Assembly: GCA_030950365.1 (NCBI GenBank)
Contig: JAUZRQ010000026.1
Coordinates: forward strand, 1-64,000
Length of the DNA stretch: 64,000 nucleotides
Reading direction: 5' to 3'
From: Candidatus Zhuqueibacterota bacterium
GTDB taxonomy: Bacteria; Zhuqueibacterota; Zhuqueibacteria; Zhuqueibacterales; Geothermadaptataceae
Each line of letters starts with the position of its first letter. The stretch's first letter is position 1. This document shows positions 19,429-29,303 of the stretch, in pieces. Under the pieces are notes generated by a model. That model did no database searches and was not told the origin of the DNA. It saw nothing but the letters and a program-made list of their open reading frames with translations. The position numbers and the translations under genes are program-made.

Positions 19429-19546
19429 AAATCCTCCTGAAGCCAGTTGAAGGGTTCGTCTGTTGGCGATAAGGACTCGGTATTCAGGTGTTGATTCTGG
19501 CAGGAAATTGGAGCCTGCCAGGGTGCGTCGAAATTATTAAAAAAAC

Positions 19547-19575
19547 AAATTAATGAACTCGCCCCCGAAAGTCAA
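19547..19575 (-). promoter_or_regulatory. Probable sigma-70-type promoter for moxR-DUF58
   Basis: On the minus strand TTGACT (19570-19575) and TAATTT (19547-19552) are separated by 17 bp. This is a good -35 and a weak -10 box, pointing at the MoxR gene. Confidence 0.45.
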
Positions 19576-19687
19576 CGAATTTGCTTGAAAAAGCCGCACG
19601 CAGGCGATATATTGGACAGGAATTGGGGCTGAAAACGGCACTCTATTTCGCAGCAAAACTGTAACTGTTCAGCATATGCCGTTATTT

Positions 19688-19740
19688 GTCATTCCGGCTT
19701 TCAGCGACGACCGTAAGGGAGACGCTGAAATGCCGGAATT
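19688..19740. repeat. Hairpin repeat family E (best copy)
   Basis: ATTCCGGCTTTCAGCG (19691-19706) pairs with CGCTGAAA-T-GCCGGAAT (19723-19739): a 16-bp stem with one bulged base around a 16-nt loop. Confidence 0.75.
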
Positions 19741-19767
19741 TCATATCCTTTTGTTCCAAAGAAGGCG

Positions 19768-19820
19768 ATTCCGGTATCCGCCAGTAGTCGGACACGTCCG
19801 CCAGCCGGCGGAACCGGAAT
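19768..19820. repeat. Hairpin repeat family E (second adjacent copy)
   Basis: ATTCCGGT (19768-19775) and ACCGGAAT (19813-19820) flank an inner pair, TCCGCC and GGCGGA. It stands 28 nt after the previous hairpin and 50 nt before rlmN. Confidence 0.65.
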
Positions 19821-19869
19821 GGTAAAATAATGGCTTTGGTTTGCAGAAAAAGCTAAAAATTGATTCGCG

Positions 19870-20931
19870 ATGAACAAAATCGTACTGAAAGGATACAACC
19901 TCGAACAGCTCGAGGCCTTTGTTAGAGAACAGGGCGAGCCGCGCTTCCGGGCCGATCAGTTGTTTTTATGGATGTACAAGCATCAAGCGGCGTCGTTCGA
20001 CGACATGAGCGATGTCAGCCGGGCCTTCCGGCAGCGCTTGAACGACATGGCAGAATTGCATGCCGCCAAAATCGAAGCAGTGCAGGCATCCCGAAACGGT
20101 GACACGCAAAAGCTGCTGTTTCGTCTTAAGGATGGCGCCCGCGTGGAGGCGGTGCTGATGTTCGAGGATGACCGCCGCACGCTGTGCATTTCCACTCAGG
20201 TCGGCTGCCCCATTGACTGCAAGTTCTGCGCGACCGGTCTCATGGGGCTGAAACGCAATCTCACGCCGGGGGAAATCATCGATCAGGTGATCCTGGCGCA
20301 GCGCCACGCCGGCCAGCCCATCACCAACCTCGTGGTGATGGGCATGGGCGAGCCGCTGCTCAATTATGATAACCTGATGCAGGCGCTGGAAATTCTGGCG
20401 CATGACAAGGGGCCGAACCTGGCGCGGCGGCATATTGTGGTGTCCACCAGCGGCGTGTTGCCGGCCATGCGGCGGTTTCTACAGGAGGGGCGCAAATACC
20501 GCCTGGCAATTTCGCTGAATGCCACCACCGATGAGGTGCGCACCCGCATCATTCCCATCAATAAAAAATGGCCCATCGACGCGCTGCTGCAGTTTGCCCG
20601 GGAGTACACGCGGCGCAGCCGGGAACGGCTGACTTTCGAATATGTGCTGCTGCATGGCATCAACGACACTCTAGAAGACGCGCGGCGTTTGCTCCGCATG
20701 CTTACCGGCATCCGCTGCAAGGTTAACCTGATTCCGTACAATCCCACCGTGCGCGGCTTCGAACCGCCGCCGCGGGAAGCGGTGCAACGGTTTTACGAGG
20801 AGCTGCGCAGCCTGCGCGCTCCGGTCACCATCCGCTGGAGCAAAGGCGTGGACATCGACGCTGGCTGCGGCCAACTGGTGACGAAGGTGGAAGCAAGCGA
20901 GCCGGAGAAAGCAGAGGCGGCGATGTCATAA
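19870..20931 (+). CDS. rlmN: Dual-specificity RNA methyltransferase RlmN
   Basis: 353 aa, the normal size. This radical-SAM enzyme methylates C2 of A2503 in 23S rRNA and of A37 in some tRNAs. The cluster-binding cysteines are Cys113, Cys117 and Cys120 (VGCPIDCKFCATG). GMGEPLLN, the SAM-binding stretch, follows, and a conserved cysteine near residue 338 (DAGCGQL) matches the catalytic Cys that resolves the intermediate. No clear ribosome site precedes the ATG, and the preceding 50 bp adjoin a hairpin repeat. It is transcribed alone. Confidence 0.96.
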   Translation: MNKIVLKGYNLEQLEAFVREQGEPRFRADQLFLWMYKHQAASFDDMSDVSRAFRQRLNDMAELHAAKIEAVQASRNGDTQKLLFRLKDGARVEAVLMFEDDRRTLCISTQVGCPIDCKFCATGLMGLKRNLTPGEIIDQVILAQRHAGQPITNLVVMGMGEPLLNYDNLMQALEILAHDKGPNLARRHIVVSTSGVLPAMRRFLQEGRKYRLAISLNATTDEVRTRIIPINKKWPIDALLQFAREYTRRSRERLTFEYVLLHGINDTLEDARRLLRMLTGIRCKVNLIPYNPTVRGFEPPPREAVQRFYEELRSLRAPVTIRWSKGVDIDAGCGQLVTKVEASEPEKAEAAMS

Positions 20932-21001
20932 GTGGATAAAATTCTTCTTACAAAATGAACGGCGGATTGATGGGGGAATTGAGGGGTGACTGTATTCTTT
21001 T

Positions 21002-21392
21002 TTAAAGATGACTCACCAGATACATTTCAATTTCATTGAGAACTTTTCCGATATCAGGTTCATGCGATTCAACAATTTTGCCACTTTGAAGATGCTTGTG
21101 GTGAGGAAACGAGGAGAGATGACGCGCCCGGGGATTAGCGGCATTATCATAGCGAAAGATAAAGATAGTTTGCTATTCAATAATTGTAGGCATATTTGAA
21201 TTTTAGAAGGCCTTCTGGTATTTCTTCAATGAATTCTTTGAAATCCAGAATGAAATCATCCTTGAAATCCAGCCTTGCAAAAATGAAAATAATATCTTCG
21301 GATTTTCTGTCAATTTGTAAATTATAGCTACTGATATAGGGAAAAGGCTGGAATTATGATTCGATCTGAATCAAATACTCATCGATATTCAA
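21002..21392 (-). pseudogene. TumE-type (DUF6516-like) toxin remnant with a stop codon and a frameshift
   Basis: Starting from a TTG at 21392 the frame reads LNIDEYLIQIES, TAA, then FQPFPYISSYNLQIDRKS, FIFARLDFKDDFILDFKEF and LLKFKYAYNY before a TGA. In another frame the sequence resumes as IFRYDNAANPRARHLSSFPHHKH and GKIVESHEPDIGKVLNEIE to a TAA at 21002. Together these pieces match my memory of DUF6516/TumE proteins, small toxins of a two-gene module. At least one nonsense codon and one frameshift are needed to explain the sequence. The remnant overlaps the end of the partner gene. The family name is from recollection and should be checked by search. Confidence 0.65.
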
Positions 21393-21653
21393 AAACAATC
21401 TCCTCTAAAGATCTCAGCTTTTCCTGCAACCTCGCCAGGGTTTCCAGCTCTCCTTCCCATTCCACGAGTTCCATGTCATCGATTTTTCCATACATCGTTT
21501 CGCGATCAAACGGACCGTATTTTTTTCGAAGGTCTGAATTTGGGTTTTGGTGCGTTCGATGGCCTTTTTGAGCAGTTGGATTTCTCCCGAAACGGCGGAA
21601 GCTGTTTTCTTTTTAGTCCAAACATTATCGCCTTGAATGATGATCCTGGTCAT
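21379..21653 (-). pseudogene. Small partner gene of the TumE-like remnant, frameshifted in an A run
   Basis: From the ATG at 21653 the frame reads MTRIIIQGDNVW, then EIQLLKKAIERTKTQIQTFEK. At a run of seven A it loses its natural frame. Adding one A gives EKKYGPFDRETMYGKIDDM, then ELVEWEGELETLARLQEKL and LEEIVFEYR, ending at 21379. The restored product is a charged, helix-rich protein of about 91 aa, probably the antitoxin or accessory partner. Slippage in the A run by polymerase or sequencer, or programmed frameshifting, are the alternatives to a true mutation. The broken state of the adjacent toxin favours decay. Confidence 0.65.
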
Positions 21654-22036
21654 GGTCGAACCTTATATGAATGAGCTGACCGATTGCTTTTGAATAAGCT
21701 ACAATGGCAAATCGCAACATGCTATATGAATTCCAATCATTCCGCTTCAAAAAGTGCACCTACCGCAAACTACAAGCCTCCCCGTGGCAGAGCAGAGCCT
21801 ATTGGCGATGAGGCCGATTTTGGCAAGGCTGGCATCTTCTTGCTGATCAACACCGAGGTATTATATCAATTGCTTGTGTCGGAGCAAGATACTCAAACCA
21901 ATTCCGAAGACGATGAGGCCGGGAATGAGAAAGAAGGAGTCCATACCGGTTTTGTTTTACCCATGTTTAGAAAGACGTTGAAAAAGGCCAGCCAGACCGC
22001 GCCGTGATTTGCCCGGCTGACCGCTCGCCCGTTCAG
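21654..22036. other. Stretch without a convincing gene
   Basis: A 27-codon minus-strand frame (21861-21944) encodes a membrane-like segment (FFLIPGLIVFGIGLSILL) but has no ribosome site. A 107-codon plus-strand frame is not recognisable. Nothing else is seen. Confidence 0.35.
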
Positions 22037-23074
22037 CTATTCCCCCGTGCGCGTTTGTTCCAAAATCCGGTTCGCCACCCGGTGGTAAATTTTTGCGCGC
22101 TTTTTCAGGTGCTTATCGATGTCAAAGCGGAGCGCCAGACTGGCGTGCCGTTGCGCTTCTTGAGGGGCTTTCATTTTCTGATAAATGTCCGCCAGCATGA
22201 CATGACACACCATTTGATTAAATGGCGAGACGATGGGGGCCTCTTTTTCATACGTGGCCAGCAACTCCTGGTAGGCGTTTCGGGCGATGATCCACTGTTT
22301 CTGCTTATAGGCCAGCGCAGCTTTGCCCCACAAAAAAAAACGGCTGCCCGGATATTGGTTCAAAGCGCGCCGCACCAGTCGTTCCGCTTCATCGTATTTT
22401 TTTTCTTCAATATAAATCCAGATCAGCGCGTTCATGGCGGCCGGCCCGGCAAACTTGCCCTGGCGGATGGCGCGCCAGACCAGCCGAATGCCCAGCTCGC
22501 GTTCATCGGTAATGAACGGCAGGATTTTGATAAACTTGCCATATTTGCTTTTGTAGTATTTGAAAGCGCCCACGCCGAGATAGATATCGTAATTGGTGGA
22601 ATCCCGCTCCAGGGCCAGCTCCAGCATTTTGATGGCATTCCAGCCGTCGCGGAAGGCCTGCAGATAGTTTTTATCGCGGAAAAAGTAAAAGGCCTTGTAG
22701 CCCAGCGAAGCGCCGAGGAAGAAATACGGCCAGCTATTCTTTGGATAGCGTTTGATGTCTTTTCGCGCCAGCGCGACCGCGCGTTTGGTAAGCCGGAAAA
22801 ATTCCTCGAGCTGGGCATAATTTTCATAATCCATCATTTTGGATTGCAGCACAGCTGCGCGGAAAAAGGGGCCAGCCGGATGATCGGGATAGCGGCGTTC
22901 CAGCTCCAGGCAAAGGCTGCGCGCTGCGGCGTATTCCTGCATCACGCTATGTTGAACTATGGCGTGCACCTTCTCCTGCATTTCCGGAGGAAAATAATTG
23001 TCCTGTGCAACCAGCCGGAAAGGCAAAAGAAGGAGCGATAACAGCCCAAATGTCAAAGTATTACGCTGTGCCAT
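22037..23074 (-). CDS. Secreted tetratricopeptide-repeat protein
   Basis: 345 aa from the ATG at 23074 (GGAG 9 nt upstream); longer upstream frames run into upp. A signal peptide (MAQRNTLTFGLLSLLLLPFRLVAQ) is followed by TPR-like helical pairs with aromatic-rich units (GPFFRAAVLQSKMMDYENYAQ, WPYFFLGASLGYKAFYFFRD, NYDIYLGVGAFKYYKSKYG, FFLWGKAALAYKQKQW). The first 14 nt overlap the end of upp, so the two are co-transcribed and perhaps coupled. The role is probably protein-protein interaction in the cell envelope; no enzyme motif is visible. Confidence 0.75.
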   Translation of the reverse strand: MAQRNTLTFGLLSLLLLPFRLVAQDNYFPPEMQEKVHAIVQHSVMQEYAAARSLCLELERRYPDHPAGPFFRAAVLQSKMMDYENYAQLEEFFRLTKRAVALARKDIKRYPKNSWPYFFLGASLGYKAFYFFRDKNYLQAFRDGWNAIKMLELALERDSTNYDIYLGVGAFKYYKSKYGKFIKILPFITDERELGIRLVWRAIRQGKFAGPAAMNALIWIYIEEKKYDEAERLVRRALNQYPGSRFFLWGKAALAYKQKQWIIARNAYQELLATYEKEAPIVSPFNQMVCHVMLADIYQKMKAPQEAQRHASLALRFDIDKHLKKRAKIYHRVANRILEQTRTGE

Positions 23075-23690
23075 ACTGCCGGTCTCCTGCGTCGCCCAAT
23101 CCAGGGAGAATGTAGCCTTTTTCGTTGAGCTGCCGGTCCACCGCGGCGGTGTAAATGGGCACATCCGGGTATTTTTCGCGCACGCGGGCAATGCCTTCCG
23201 ACGCAGCAATCAGCGTGGCGATTTTGACCGCATCGAGGCATTGAAATTTTTGCAGTTCATCCAGGGCGGCCACGATGCTGCCGCCGGTGGCCAGCATGGG
23301 ATCGGCCAGGATGATGGGGTGGTGGTTCAAATCCACAGGCAGCTTGCTATAGTAGAACACGGGCTGCAGCGTCTTGGGATCGCGGTACATGCCCAGATGC
23401 CCGATGCGCGCATCGGGATAAAATTCGGCCATGCCTTCCACCATGCCGAGCGCGGCTCGCAGGATAGCAATCAGCACCACGGGTTTCTCAATACGCTGCG
23501 CCTGAGTCGATTCCAGCGGCGTCTCCACCGTCACAGATTCCGTGGGATGGTCCTTCGCCAGCTCATAGGCCATGAGGGTACCGCACTCTTTTAGCGCGAT
23601 GCGGAACTGGTTGACCGGAGTATGCCTGTCTCGCAGAATCGCCAGTCGGTGCTGAATAAACGGATGATCGCAGAGGGTAATTTTATGCAT
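23061..23690 (-). CDS. upp: Uracil phosphoribosyltransferase
   Basis: 209 aa, normal length. It converts uracil and PRPP to UMP in pyrimidine salvage. The PRPP-binding loop is ADPMLATGGSIVAALDEL (near residues 130-147), and the uracil-binding end GLGDAGDRQYGT closes the protein. HPFIQHRLAILRD is the usual N-terminus. The ATG has AGGAAAGG upstream, and a consensus-like promoter lies 63 nt before it. The next gene, the secreted TPR protein, overlaps its end by 14 nt. Confidence 0.96.
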   Translation of the reverse strand: MHKITLCDHPFIQHRLAILRDRHTPVNQFRIALKECGTLMAYELAKDHPTESVTVETPLESTQAQRIEKPVVLIAILRAALGMVEGMAEFYPDARIGHLGMYRDPKTLQPVFYYSKLPVDLNHHPIILADPMLATGGSIVAALDELQKFQCLDAVKIATLIAASEGIARVREKYPDVPIYTAAVDRQLNEKGYILPGLGDAGDRQYGTA

Positions 23691-23752
23691 AGCCCTTTCC
23701 TGATGTTATGCGAGTTTTAGGCGTAAATATTTGCAATAATTCCATAAAAAGC

Positions 23753-23782
23753 AATATAAAACTCGTTCACATGCATTGTCAA
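23753..23782 (-). promoter_or_regulatory. Sigma-70-type promoter for upp
   Basis: On the minus strand TTGACA (23777-23782) and TATATT (23753-23758) are 18 bp apart. It is divergent from the promoter of the sigma factor gene 28 bp away. Confidence 0.7.
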
Positions 23783-23809
23783 ATTGCAAGAATGCGCTTG
23801 TAAAAAATA

Positions 23810-23838
23810 TTGACAAATTTGAAAAAAATTACTATACT
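23810..23838 (+). promoter_or_regulatory. Consensus promoter for the sigma factor gene
   Basis: TTGACA (23810-23815), a 17-bp spacer and TATACT (23833-23838), which is nearly perfect. The expected start of transcription is near 23845, leaving a leader of about 45 nt. Confidence 0.8.
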
Positions 23839-23890
23839 AATTTGAATTTATATCTCATTTTCCAATTTGCCCAAAATGGAGGGAGGTATT

Positions 23891-24757
23891 TTGGCAAGAC
23901 TCACCGGACCACGCCGTTCCCGCTCTGAGCAGTCCCTTGAAAAGTACCTACAGGAGATCGCAGAAGTCCCTTTGTTAAAACCTGAAGAAGAAATTGAGCT
24001 TGCCAAAAGGATCAAACAAGGCGATGAAGAGGCATTGGAAAAACTGACCAAGGCGAATTTGCGTTTTGTGGTCAGCGTGGCCAAGCAGTACCAGAACCAG
24101 GGCCTCTCGCTGGGTGATTTAATCAATGAAGGCAATCTTGGCTTGATCAAAGCTGCCACCCGATTTGATGAGACGCGCGGTTTTAAGTTCATCAGCTACG
24201 CGGTCTGGTGGATCCGCCAGTCAATTTTGCAGGCCCTGGCCGAGCAATCGCGGGTGGTGCGGTTGCCGTTGAATCGCGTGGGCGCCCTGAACAAAATCGG
24301 CCGTGTGCTCAGCGAGCTAGAACAGGAGTTCGAGCGCGAGCCTTCGGAAGAGGAAATCGCCGAGCAGCTCAAGATGACTCCCTACGAGGTCTCCGACACG
24401 CTGCAGATGGCCGGCAAACACGTTTCTCTCGATGCCCCCTTCAATCAGGATGAGGAAAGCCGACTCCTGGATGTACTGGAAAATGAGGACATGCCCTCGC
24501 CCGATCGTCCTCTGATTGATGAGTCGTTGAAAATTGAGCTGGAACGAGCCCTCTCCACTCTCACCAAACGGGAAGCCGAAGTCATCAAGCTGTATTTCGG
24601 TCTGGGCAGGGAGCATCCACTGACCCTGGAGGAGATCGGCGAGCTGTTCAACCTCACGCGCGAGCGTGTGCGTCAAATTAAGGAAAAGGCTATCATGCGC
24701 CTACGGCATGCCTCGCGTAGTAAAGCGTTACGGCCGTTTCTCGGCGACGACCGATAA
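23891..24757 (+). CDS. RpoD-family sigma factor, probably the main (housekeeping) sigma
   Basis: 288 aa from a TTG at 23891, chosen because a strong GGAGGGAGG stands just before it; an ATG eight codons upstream has no ribosome site. Region 1.2 is at ~12-45 ([25 protein letters not shown]). Region 2 is at ~50-120 ([35 protein letters not shown]). Region 3 follows, and region 4 is at ~225-280 with its helix-turn-helix ([20 protein letters not shown]). Region 1.1 and the non-conserved insert are missing, as in the short housekeeping sigma of Bacteroidota and relatives. The assignment as main sigma is inferred from this architecture and its strong consensus promoter; a group 2 sigma is the alternative. 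Confidence 0.88.
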   Translation: MARLTGPRRSRSEQSLEKYLQEIAEVPLLKPEEEIELAKRIKQGDEEALEKLTKANLRFVVSVAKQYQNQGLSLGDLINEGNLGLIKAATRFDETRGFKFISYAVWWIRQSILQALAEQSRVVRLPLNRVGALNKIGRVLSELEQEFEREPSEEEIAEQLKMTPYEVSDTLQMAGKHVSLDAPFNQDEESRLLDVLENEDMPSPDRPLIDESLKIELERALSTLTKREAEVIKLYFGLGREHPLTLEEIGELFNLTRERVRQIKEKAIMRLRHASRSKALRPFLGDDR

Positions 24758-25049
24758 GCCCAAAATCACGGTTCTCCGGCTATTGAAGTTACATCCCTGG
24801 TCAGCTAGCAGAAATACATGCGATTTTAGAGACCTCATCCGTTTTAGCTGTTTTTCCTATTCATTTGACCGTATAACCGTCATTATAAAAGACATCAATC
24901 CAGGCGAAGGAGAAAGCCTGTCATCCAATTAGGGTAATTGTCCCTTTCCGGGGCCATATAATGGACCACAGCCTGGCCCGCATCAGGATGATTGAGGGAG
25001 CGGTGCCGGGGGCTGGCGCAATAAATCTATTAAAAATGTACGTTTATCA
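24758..25049. other. Gap after the sigma gene
   Basis: No gene and no clear terminator were seen. The leader of the M23 peptidase gene begins after this stretch. Confidence 0.35.
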
Positions 25050-25078
25050 TTGACAAGCGTCTGTTTGGCTTGTATATT
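25050..25078 (+). promoter_or_regulatory. Sigma-70-type promoter for the M23 peptidase gene
   Basis: TTGACA (25050-25055), a 17-bp spacer and TATATT (25073-25078). The leader to the start codon is about 160 nt. Confidence 0.65.
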
Positions 25079-25246
25079 CTACACGCATTTTTGTCTTGAC
25101 GCGCAGCATGCATTGTCGTTTCGAAATAAATAGTTGCATACCTGGGGGGAGAAAACGTCGAGAATATGGGTGGATAAGCAGGGGCCTCTAAAGGGTTACA
25201 AGTGAAGAACGGGGTAGCAGGTCTATTCGGTAAGGAGGAAGGAAAA

Positions 25247-26173
25247 ATGCATGATAAGAATATCAAGCTTATCTATTTTTCATTTAATGGCTCAGAAGCC
25301 CAGGAGGTCGTGCTCACCTGGAAAAGAGTCCTTTCGATCCTGTCTTTCGTGTTTGTGGTCATGCTGTTATTGGGCGGGGCTACGATCGCGCTTTTTACCG
25401 ACTTTTACCACAATGCAAAAATCGAACAGCTCAGCCGCACCAATGCCTCCTTACTAAGCTACCTTGAGGACATTCAGGGCAAAGTCGCCGTCCTTGAAGA
25501 CCACATTCAGTTTCTAGAAAAAGAAAACGATGATTTACGTGTGTTTGCCGATATGCCCCCACTGAATGGTGACATTCGCCGGGTAGGCGTTGGTGGTGCC
25601 GACATGGATCTGGCTTTCAAAGACGCCAACATTATCCCCGATACGGTGAACCTGACTGTGACCACGCTACACCGCAAGGTTGAAGAAATCGAGCGGCGCA
25701 TCAACTTATATTCCGAAGAGCGTCAGGAAATTATGGCCAGGCTCAAAGATAAGGAAGAACGCTACAAGCATTTGCCTTCCATTCGCCCCGTTATTGAAGG
25801 CCGCATTTCCGACAAGTTTGGCCTGCGCCTCGATCCCTTCACCGATATCATGAAACATCACGATGGTCTGGATATTTCGGCCCCGGTGGGCACGCGCGTA
25901 TATGCGGCTGCTGCCGGGGTGGTCATCCTCGCTAAAACTTCTTACGTGCCCGGTAAAGGTTACGGTAAACAAGTGATCATCGATCATGGCAACGGTATTC
26001 GCACGAGGTACGCACACCTGTCGAAGGTTTTGGTAACCAAAGGCCAGAAGGTTCAGCGTTGGGAAGTCATTGGGCAGGTGGGCGAAACCGGCAAAAGCAC
26101 TGCACCGCATTTGCATTATGAAGTGCTTGTGCACGGCAAGCCCGTCGATCCGGATATGTATATCCTGAATTGA
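25247..26173 (+). CDS. Membrane-anchored M23 family peptidoglycan endopeptidase
   Basis: 308 aa from the ATG at 25247, which has AAGGAGG 8 nt upstream; an in-frame GTG 15 codons earlier lacks such a site. One membrane helix lies at ~28-50 (LSILSFVFVVMLLLGG). It is followed by a coiled coil at ~55-100 and again ~140-175 (LEDHIQFLEKENDDL, VEEIERRINLYSEERQEI), then the M23/LytM domain from ~180. Zinc ligands are in HHDGLDI (His204 or His205, Asp209) and HLH (His288, His290), so the domain looks catalytically competent. The likely job is cutting peptide cross-links in the wall during growth or division. The inside-to-outside layout matches MepM/EnvC-like proteins. Confidence 0.9.
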   Translation: MHDKNIKLIYFSFNGSEAQEVVLTWKRVLSILSFVFVVMLLLGGATIALFTDFYHNAKIEQLSRTNASLLSYLEDIQGKVAVLEDHIQFLEKENDDLRVFADMPPLNGDIRRVGVGGADMDLAFKDANIIPDTVNLTVTTLHRKVEEIERRINLYSEERQEIMARLKDKEERYKHLPSIRPVIEGRISDKFGLRLDPFTDIMKHHDGLDISAPVGTRVYAAAAGVVILAKTSYVPGKGYGKQVIIDHGNGIRTRYAHLSKVLVTKGQKVQRWEVIGQVGETGKSTAPHLHYEVLVHGKPVDPDMYILN

Positions 26174-26226
26174 TCTACTGATCTACCACAGTCGCAATCC
26201 AATGGCAGGGGGATTGGATATTGCCT

Positions 26227-26442
26227 TCAGAGTGAAGCGCGTTCGCTGTTGGTGTTGTTCTCAGCCGACCTTTTACCTGTTGGTTCTGAATATCCATCCG
26301 GTAGAGCCGTATTGAATTCGGGGGATCGTGCCAGAATGAATAGCGCCAGCACAAATAGCTCCTCATCGATCAACGCCGCAGGTATTTCCTCCGCAAGGTC
26401 CGCCCGATCTGGATGGGCCGGTATTTCATACCAATCCAACAT
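26227..26442 (-). CDS. Small hypothetical protein
   Basis: 71 aa, acidic N-terminal half (WYEIPAHPDRADLAEEIPAA), a hydrophobic middle (EELFVLALFILARSPEF) and a polar tail. It starts 11 nt after the stop of the next upstream gene on this strand, so the two form a likely operon. No family is recognised. Confidence 0.5.
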   Translation of the reverse strand: MLDWYEIPAHPDRADLAEEIPAALIDEELFVLALFILARSPEFNTALPDGYSEPTGKRSAENNTNSERASL

Positions 26443-26452
26443 GCTCGTCTCG

Positions 26453-26791
26453 TTAGAAAATGTATTGGTTAAGATCGAAATTGGGATCCTTTTCCATGAG
26501 TTTCTTGATGCTGTCGATCGGCCGGTCGAGCACCTTCAAACCGTTTAGCTCATAGCCTGCGAACATCAGCTCGTTGCGGATGTGCAAGAAGGCCTCATAC
26601 CAGTTCAGCAGAGCTCGCGTGGATAGTTTGTCGAGCTCTGCCTCTATGTCCTCATAGCTCATATCGACGACGCGGGCGCGCAGGGCAGCCTGATAATCGA
26701 TCTGGCAAAGAAGGTCCTGAATCAGGTCGCGCTTGAACGATCGGTCGTTTTCCCAATTCAAAACCCCTGAGTTGGATGGTGTTGTAGCCAT
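26453..26791 (-). CDS. Small hypothetical protein, helix-rich
   Basis: 112 aa from the ATG at 26791, where GGAGG stands 9 nt upstream; an ATG two codons earlier would be too close to it. Charged amphipathic helices dominate (FKRDLIQDLLCQIDYQAALR, YEDIEAELDKLSTRALLNWY), with a tail KLMEKDPNFDLNQYIF. There are no cysteine pairs or membrane segments. It may be a cytosolic regulator or partner of the 71-aa protein encoded 11 nt downstream. The family is not recognised. Confidence 0.6.
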   Translation of the reverse strand: MATTPSNSGVLNWENDRSFKRDLIQDLLCQIDYQAALRARVVDMSYEDIEAELDKLSTRALLNWYEAFLHIRNELMFAGYELNGLKVLDRPIDSIKKLMEKDPNFDLNQYIF

Positions 26792-26899
26792 GGTCATACT
26801 CCTCCGGTTATTCGTCCCTAAATAGACCTGGATGGAGTGCAAAGGAGTGGCGCAGGTCCTGGGTTGTGTTCAACGTTTCCGGGGGCTGATGAGGATTCC

Positions 26900-27049
26900 A
26901 TGAGGTTCAACCCATCGATCCCATCCAACGATGGTGCCCTCGAGCAAGTCAGCCGTTCCCTACAGGTTGAAGGCGCAATGAAGCGATTCCTGGAACAGCC
27001 CCCCGATGTTTACCCTATTCCGCTGACAAGGCAGGAGTTGATGCTATGA
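26900..27049 (+). CDS. Possible 49-aa protein
   Basis: The ATG at 26900 has GAGGA 4 nt upstream and opens a 49-codon frame (MRFNPSIPSNDGALEQVSRS, then VEGAMKRFLEQPPDVYPIPL). Composition looks protein-like, but there is no recognisable family or promoter. It lies in the 485-bp gap between two minus-strand genes. Confidence 0.3.
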   Translation: MRFNPSIPSNDGALEQVSRSLQVEGAMKRFLEQPPDVYPIPLTRQELML

Positions 27050-27276
27050 CTGTCCCTCACACCCAGTCCGTTACGACATCAAAACAACCTCAATAATTGT
27101 GCCAGAAATCAAATGATTTTGGCTGATGGTCTAAGTTGATGAAATATAAGGAATTATCCGGTGTCCCCTGTTTTCCCATCAGGTCTGATTCTGTCACAAA
27201 AATGTTACAAATGTATCTGTGGCGGTGCTATGGCGCGTTGGCTCCGGCGGTGATTTACATTGCCCACACTTCCGTT

Positions 27277-28758
<1,482 letters not shown>

Positions 28759-29303
28759 TGATGTTAGTCCTTTTTCAAAAATAACGGCATTTGCGTCCAT
28801 GCTCCTGTCCTCGGCTGAAAACGTCCCTATTGGCCACGATTTGTTAAAATTCAACAAGGTAGGTAAACCCGTCTTTACAAAAAGAATGCCACATTTTTGT
28901 GACACCTGTTTATTCGGGGGGAGGCAAGAAAATCAACAAGTTAAGTTGTTAGGATTTTTAAATAAAATGAAACACATTTTTTACAAATTGTTCTAATGTG
29001 AAACACCTGTTTTAGACTGGACGTGGTGCTGTACTGCAACGATACCAATTTGATACGCACGCAGTGCCTTTTTGGCGGGATCAAGGGGCATCCGCTGCTA
29101 TCTGTGCGCCCTGTTTGCGATTCACCGATGCGCCTTGCCGGCCGCCAGGGAAAATCGGCGAATGACTCATTGAAAATGCTTGAGAGCGGGCTTTTTCTTG
29201 TGGCGATTTTATACGATTTTATGTATATTTTAAAAATTGTGAATTGCCACATTGATGCTTGCTCCAGAGCTGGGTCGTTCGCTTCGGAGCCGGAGGAAAA
29301 ATG
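28759..29303. other. Divergent intergenic region
   Basis: This holds upstream sequences of the NtrC-type gene (minus) and the HD nuclease gene (plus). It is A+T-rich at 28940-29000 and 29210-29240. No gene, repeat or convincing promoter pair was found. Confidence 0.35.

Noticed and set aside
21861-21944. 27-codon minus-strand frame with a membrane-like segment
   Set aside because: No ribosome binding site and no recognisable family; too short to support.
21684-22007. 107-codon plus-strand frame
   Set aside because: No ribosome site, no recognisable domain, and composition unlike neighbouring genes.
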